A stretch of 10,778 bases of DNA from an uncultured Lachnospiraceae bacterium (lineage in GTDB: Bacteria; Bacillota; Clostridia; Lachnospirales; Lachnospiraceae), in the NCBI GenBank assembly GCA_947565255.1, contig CANOFI010000058.1, forward strand, positions 1-10,778, given 5' to 3'. Shown piece by piece: positions 7,263 through 10,778 of this stretch. Position 1 is the stretch's first letter. Every line of letters begins with the position of its first letter. The position numbers were made by a program, and so were the translations under genes. Below the pieces are notes generated by a model that had not been told where the DNA came from, searched no databases, and saw only the letters and a list, made by a program, of their open reading frames with translations.

Positions 7263-8126
7263 ATGGGAAGGAGCTTTATTTCGTTAGTATCAATGGTGTT
7301 ATTAATAGGCATAGTCTGTGGCGGCTGTTCTTCTGCGGGCACGGTGCGCAGGCACGATCCGGACAGGATTGTCATTGCCCTGCTGGATACCGGCGTGTCG
7401 GCTGATGCAATTAACTGTGCGCATCTGTTGCCGGGATATAATTATGTGACGGATAGTGCAGATACGGAGGATTTGATTAATCACGGGACGGCAGTGGCAA
7501 GCGCAATTCTCGGCAGCGACAGTGCCAGAGTGCAGGGCGCGGCGCCGGAGGCTTACCTCGTGCCGCTTGTAGTTGTTACCAGACAGGATGGGAAGGAAAC
7601 GAGCGTTTCCTCTGAAATTCTGGCAAAAGCAATCCGGGACAGCGTGGATACCTACAATGCCGATATCATTAACATCAGTCTTGGAATTTATAAGGAGAGC
7701 GCGGCGCTTGAAGAGGCTGTAAACTATGCGGAAGAAAAGGGCGTTTTGGTAGTGGCGGCTGTGGGAAACGGCGGTTCGGACGGCAGCCCTTATTATCCCG
7801 CGGCCTATTCTACAGTTCTGGCAGCAGGCTCGTGCGACAAGAACGGCAGGCAGTCCGAATTTACGCAGAGTGGAGCTGATGTCTTAGCAACGGGGGAGGA
7901 TATCTGGCTTGCCTCCAGGAACGGAAAAACGTATGGCGCCAGAGGAACCTCCTATGCAGCCGGTTTTGTATCGGCGGCCGCAGTCCGTCTGTTAATGGAA
8001 GACCCTTCCATGACGCTGAAAGACCTTCGCGACGCAGTCATACAAAAAGCAAGATCATGCGGCGGATATATTTGCCTGCACAAAATAGAAAAGAAACATG
8101 GACAAAAAACATATTTTAGGTTATGA
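7263..8126 (+). CDS. Subtilisin-family (S8) serine protease, probable lipoprotein
   Basis: Predicted extracytoplasmic serine protease of 287 aa. The N-terminus (Arg3, then hydrophobic 5-19) ends in CGGCSS, suggesting lipidation on Cys22; Cys at lipobox position -3 is atypical. The catalytic domain carries Asp42 in ALLDTGV, His74 in NHGTAVAS, oxyanion Asn169 in AVGNGGSDG and Ser230 in GTSYAAGF, so the triad is complete. Only about 15 residues lie between the lipid Cys and the first catalytic strand, so no I9-type propeptide is encoded, and the domain is compact. The start is uncertain: ATG at 7245 is also in frame but has no ribosome binding site, while AAAGGA at 7255-7260 lies very close to 7263. 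It follows the surface operon and precedes the two-component pair. A role in maturing or shedding the surface complex, or in releasing a signal peptide, is inference. Confidence 0.85.
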   Translation: MGRSFISLVSMVLLIGIVCGGCSSAGTVRRHDPDRIVIALLDTGVSADAINCAHLLPGYNYVTDSADTEDLINHGTAVASAILGSDSARVQGAAPEAYLVPLVVVTRQDGKETSVSSEILAKAIRDSVDTYNADIINISLGIYKESAALEEAVNYAEEKGVLVVAAVGNGGSDGSPYYPAAYSTVLAAGSCDKNGRQSEFTQSGADVLATGEDIWLASRNGKTYGARGTSYAAGFVSAAAVRLLMEDPSMTLKDLRDAVIQKARSCGGYICLHKIEKKHGQKTYFRL

Positions 8127-8141
8127 TAATTTTGGGCTGTA

Positions 8142-8147
8142 TATAAT
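8142..8147 (+). promoter_or_regulatory. Candidate -10 box for the two-component genes
   Basis: A consensus TATAAT lies 44 nt before the response regulator start, in an AT-rich 64-nt gap. Only a poor -35 match exists (TTATGA at 8121-8126, 15-nt spacing), so an activator or read-through from the protease gene may be needed. No terminator was seen between the protease gene and this site. Confidence 0.35.
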
Positions 8148-8190
8148 GTGTTTTTAGAAGTTATATTAAGGTGTAATAAGGAGTAATGTT

Positions 8191-8904
8191 ATGCTTAGAA
8201 TAGCCATATGCGATGACTGTCCGGAATTTCTTCAGAATGCCGAACAACTGATAAAAAGATGGTCGGAGCAAAGCAAAGTACCTGTTCAGACGGTTACATA
8301 TGATAACGGCGATGCCCTGATAGCCGGCAATTCTTCTGCACGGATGGATATTATTTTTCTTGATATTCTGATGCCGATGTTAAACGGCATGGATACGGCA
8401 AGGGAGCTGCGTCAGACGGACAGGGCCGTTAAAATTATTTTTTTGACTTCCTCGCCCGAATTTGCGCTGGAATCTTATGATGTCAGGGCGCAGGGGTATT
8501 TGCTGAAGCCGGTTGCATATGAGAAGGTAAAGGAGCTTCTGGATGAATGTACCAATACGTTTGAACTGGAGCCGGAAAATCTTGTGCTGAAAACTTCATC
8601 TGGCTATCAGAAGCTGTATGTGCACGATATTGAGTGTATTGAGGCACAGAACAAAAAAGTGGTTTTTTCTCTCAGGACAGGCAGGGAAATAGAAGTGGCC
8701 GAATCGCTTCGTTTTTTTGAAGACCAGTTTGCCGGAAACAATAGTTTTTTTAAATGCCATCGCAGCTATCTGGTGTATCTGTTGAACGTGGACCATTTCA
8801 GCAGCAGTAACATTATTACAAAATCCGGGCGGAATATTCCAATCGCGAGAAGCTGTGCCAAAGCATTTAAGGAGGCATATTTTGCACGGATGTTTCAGGA
8901 GTGA
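8191..8904 (+). CDS. LytTR-family response regulator (AgrA/VirR-like)
   Basis: Cytoplasmic DNA-binding response regulator of 237 aa. The receiver domain (1 to about 120) has acidic D8 and D9, phospho-acceptor D58 in FLDILMP, T86 and K106 in the LKP motif. The LytTR DNA-binding domain (about 130-235) includes VHDIECIEAQNKKVVF and the characteristic FKCHRSYLV at 187-195. Length and layout match AgrA-type regulators. AAGGAG at 8178-8183 lies 7 nt before the ATG, fixing the start. The cognate kinase follows after 18 nt. LytTR regulators usually control exported virulence, bacteriocin or surface functions, which fits the upstream genes, but no clear paired LytTR binding repeat was found in this window. 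Confidence 0.9.
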   Translation: MLRIAICDDCPEFLQNAEQLIKRWSEQSKVPVQTVTYDNGDALIAGNSSARMDIIFLDILMPMLNGMDTARELRQTDRAVKIIFLTSSPEFALESYDVRAQGYLLKPVAYEKVKELLDECTNTFELEPENLVLKTSSGYQKLYVHDIECIEAQNKKVVFSLRTGREIEVAESLRFFEDQFAGNNSFFKCHRSYLVYLLNVDHFSSSNIITKSGRNIPIARSCAKAFKEAYFARMFQE

Positions 8905-8922
8905 GAAAGCAGGAGGAGCATT

Positions 8923-10191
8923 ATGTCTGTCGTAATAACAAGTCTTTTGCATCATGCCACAACGCTGCTGTTCGGCGTTTACATATCTGCCGCTTTTCTT
9001 GGTGTTCGGATGAACCGCAGAAATGTCGGTATTTTGTTTGGATTTTCCAGTGCGGTCGGCGTGGTCTATATTTTTTCTTATGCTTGTTTTGGGGAAATTG
9101 TGACGGAGCAGATTTATCCGCTGGTTATTCATCTGCCGCTGGTTTTGTTTTTGTCTTATTTTTATAAATATAAAACCATACTTTGTGCGCTTGCTGTGTC
9201 TATGGCCTATCTGTGCTGTCAGATCAGCAAGTGGGTGGGGGTTGCGATTGTCAACCTGACGCACCGGCAGTGGACGTATTACAGTGTCCGCATTGTTGTG
9301 ACAATTGCAGTTTTTATTTTTTTGCTGCGTTATATTTCCGGTGTGGTAGCGCTGCTTCTGCAGAAGTCTGTGAAATCGATTTTGATATTCGGATTTATGC
9401 CGTTTGTCTATTATCTTTTTGATTACGCAACCAACGTATATACGGCGCTTTTGTATTCCGGACGGGACGTTGTTGCGGAATTTATGGGCTTTGTGCTTTG
9501 TATCGCCTATCTTTTGTTCCTGCTTTTGTATTTCAGGCAGTATGAGGAGAAATCTGAAGCGGAACGGCGCAATCAGATCATGGAAATGAAACAGATGCAG
9601 TCGAAAAAGGAACTTGAAGCCATCCGCAGATCGGAGCAGACTATCCGCATTCTCCGCCACGATATGCGGCATTTTCTTTCCAGCGTTGTGACGTTTATCC
9701 AAAATGGGGAAACAAAAAAGGCGCAGGAGTACATCTGTGAGATTATACAGGATGTGGATAAAACGGCCACGCAGAAATACTGCAGGAATGAAATTGTGAA
9801 TATGATTTTGTCCTCGCATGAAAGGAAGATTCGGACCAGTGAAATTGATTTGCAGTATTCCGTGCAGATTCCGGAGAAACTGCCGTTTTCGGATGTCGAT
9901 ATAACGGTTATTTTGTCGAATGGTCTGGAAAATGCGATTCAGGCTGTCTTGCAGCTTGAACCGGGCCAACGGTTTATTCAACTTGATTTACATATGAAGG
10001 AGGATAAGCTTCTGCTCTTAATTAAGAACCCTTTTGCTGTTTGTCCGAGTTTTAGAAACGGCCTGCCGCAGGCAAAAGAGAGCGGGCATGGGTTCGGCAC
10101 GCAAAGTATCTGTTATGTTTCGGAAAGGCTGAATGGGAGCTGTCAGTTTTCGGTTGACGGTAATCTCTTTGTTTTGCAGGTGATATTGTAG
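8923..10191 (+). CDS. GHKL-family sensor histidine kinase (AgrC-like)
   Basis: Membrane sensor kinase of 422 aa, partner of the preceding response regulator. Residues 5-204 hold about six to seven hydrophobic segments, the polytopic sensor region of AgrC/ComD-type kinases that detect peptides. A linker helix (206-240) leads to the phospho-acceptor motif LRHDMRH with His246. The ATPase domain has the N-box LSNGLENA (N333, N337) and a single G-box SGHGFGTQS (388-392), as in the GHKL/HATPase_c_5 group. AGGAGG at 8911-8916 lies 6 nt before the ATG. It ends 25 nt before the convergent hxlR-type gene. The ligand is unknown; no AgrD-like peptide or AgrB-like protease gene is present in the window. 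Confidence 0.9.
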   Translation: MSVVITSLLHHATTLLFGVYISAAFLGVRMNRRNVGILFGFSSAVGVVYIFSYACFGEIVTEQIYPLVIHLPLVLFLSYFYKYKTILCALAVSMAYLCCQISKWVGVAIVNLTHRQWTYYSVRIVVTIAVFIFLLRYISGVVALLLQKSVKSILIFGFMPFVYYLFDYATNVYTALLYSGRDVVAEFMGFVLCIAYLLFLLLYFRQYEEKSEAERRNQIMEMKQMQSKKELEAIRRSEQTIRILRHDMRHFLSSVVTFIQNGETKKAQEYICEIIQDVDKTATQKYCRNEIVNMILSSHERKIRTSEIDLQYSVQIPEKLPFSDVDITVILSNGLENAIQAVLQLEPGQRFIQLDLHMKEDKLLLLIKNPFAVCPSFRNGLPQAKESGHGFGTQSICYVSERLNGSCQFSVDGNLFVLQVIL

Positions 10192-10216
10192 GTTATATTG
10201 CAGCGGGCGGTTTGCG

Positions 10217-10543
10217 CTACTGCGCAAGCTCTTTGTACATGCTCCCCCATTTTTTCATTTCATCAATGACAGGGCACAGGGACTGCCCCAGCTCGCTTAA
10301 GGCGTATTCAACTCTGGGCGGAACTTCCGCATAGACCGTCCTTGTGATAATTCCGTCTGCTTCCATCGAGCGCAGGCTGTCGGTCAGGACTTTCTGGCTG
10401 ATCCCCTCCAAATTCCGCTGCAGCTCATTAAACCGCCACGGCCGGGATATCAGGTTGCGTATAATGAGAAGCTTCCATTTCGTTCCAATTATGCTGACAG
10501 TGGTAGCTACGTCACATTCTGGCAAGTCTTCTTTTTTTCTCAT
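10217..10543 (-). CDS. HxlR-family transcriptional regulator
   Basis: Winged-helix DNA-binding regulator of 108 aa, the usual family length. It opens with Cys10 and then IIGTKWKLLIIRNL (19-31), FNELQRNLEGISQKVLTDSLRSMEADG in two adjoining helices (38-64) and the wing RTVYAEVPPRVEYALSELG (68-86), all hallmarks of HxlR. Cys10 matches the N-terminal Cys that senses thiol stress in family members HypR and YodB, so redox or electrophile sensing is possible; this is inference. GGAGG on the minus strand (10554-10558) lies 10 nt before the ATG. The gene is convergent to the kinase and is probably a separate transcription unit. HxlR genes often sit divergently from the oxidoreductase or transporter they control, which here would be beyond the right end. 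Confidence 0.93.
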   Translation of the reverse strand: MRKKEDLPECDVATTVSIIGTKWKLLIIRNLISRPWRFNELQRNLEGISQKVLTDSLRSMEADGIITRTVYAEVPPRVEYALSELGQSLCPVIDEMKKWGSMYKELAQ

Positions 10544-10570
10544 ATGTACAAATCCTCCAATTCTTATAAT

Positions 10571-10613
10571 TGTTACATTAAAAATATATGTAACATTCTA
10601 ATTGTAATGTTAT
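10571..10613. promoter_or_regulatory. Inverted-repeat operator overlapping the HxlR promoter
   Basis: TGTTACAT (10571-10578) and ATGTAACA (10588-10595) form a perfect 8-bp inverted repeat with a 9-nt spacer, at about +1 to +23 of the predicted transcript. GTAACATT (10590-10597) pairs 7 of 8 with AATGTTAT (10606-10613), which overlaps the -10 box. Three alternating half-sites around a start site suggest dimer binding and autorepression by the HxlR protein, possibly also control of a divergent gene. Confidence 0.55.
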
Positions 10614-10629
10614 ATGCATTTTTTGTCAA
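10601..10629 (-). promoter_or_regulatory. Sigma-A-type promoter of the HxlR regulator gene
   Basis: Read on the minus strand, TTGACA (10629-10624) is followed after exactly 17 nt by TACAAT (10606-10601): a perfect -35 box and a five-of-six -10 box. Transcription would start near 10594, leaving a leader of about 50 nt before the ATG at 10543. Confidence 0.75.
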
Positions 10630-10705
10630 TATGGAAAAAGAAGAATTCTGACAGACATATGAATAAATTCAAATAAGGATAAAGTTCAAAAAATTTTTAA
10701 AAGGG

Positions 10706-10734
10706 TTGCTATTTTTTTATTAATTGAATATATA
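10706..10734 (+). promoter_or_regulatory. Candidate rightward promoter in the AT-rich end region
   Basis: TTGCTA (10706-10711), a 17-nt spacer and TATATA (10729-10734) resemble a sigma-A promoter facing out of the window. Base composition here is very AT-rich, so chance matches are likely. No coding sequence was recognised from 10544 to 10778. Confidence 0.3.
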
Positions 10735-10778
10735 CATAGTTAATGCCGTTGGCTTGACAAGAGGTATATCTCAACCTT

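Noticed and set aside
8596..9981. Long minus-strand open frame (461 aa) opposite the two-component genes
   Set aside because: It lies antisense across two convincingly identified genes with good ribosome binding sites; its own translation is rich in His, Asn, Arg and Lys with no recognisable domain, as expected for a shadow frame.
10212..10227. TTGCGC/GCGCAA hairpin as a terminator between the convergent genes
   Set aside because: The stem is only 6 bp, has no proper T-run on either side and overlaps the last codons of the HxlR gene. Some terminator may exist here but the sequence does not show it clearly.
1..10778. CRISPR array, tRNA, rRNA or insertion sequence
   Set aside because: No regularly spaced short repeats, no cloverleaf or rRNA-like sequence and no transposase-like protein were found on either strand.

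Overview
The window looks like a low-to-mid GC Gram-positive gut-type Clostridia, most plausibly Lachnospiraceae. The reasons are strong GAGGAGG-type ribosome binding sites, a sortase-type C-terminus with an SPxTGD variant, a cohesin/dockerin pair, InlB-type repeats, and an AgrA/AgrC-like two-component pair. This placement rests on gene style only; the species cannot be named from the window.

Left part (1-7138): a two-gene unit for cell-surface display. The first gene (113-949) encodes a secreted protein with one cohesin domain, a Pro-rich linker and a C-terminal SPRTGD/hydrophobic/basic wall-sorting tail. The second (965-7138, 2057 aa) begins 15 nt later with a near-identical ribosome binding site. 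It encodes a giant secreted protein with a dockerin directly after its signal peptide, one diverged and two clear InlB B-type repeats, a large beta-rich core that I cannot assign, and a C-terminal GLUG-motif solenoid. It has no wall anchor of its own. The simplest reading is that the small cohesin protein is the wall-bound socket and the giant protein plugs into it through the dockerin, a non-cellulosomal use of cohesin-dockerin.

Middle (7139-8126): a 124-nt gap holds an 18-bp hairpin whose G-U pairs only work in plus-strand RNA. It is followed by a compact subtilisin-family protease with a probable lipoprotein signal, a full Asp/His/Ser triad and no visible propeptide.

Right part (8127-10191): a LytTR response regulator and a GHKL sensor kinase, 18 nt apart, resembling AgrA/AgrC. 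No signal peptide gene or AgrB-type processing enzyme is in view. The system may regulate the surface genes, but nothing in the sequence proves it.

Right edge: a convergent HxlR-family regulator (10217-10543, minus strand) has a strong sigma-A-type promoter overlapped by inverted repeats that look like its own operator. An AT-rich non-coding stretch then runs to the end of the window and may carry the promoter of a divergent gene beyond it.
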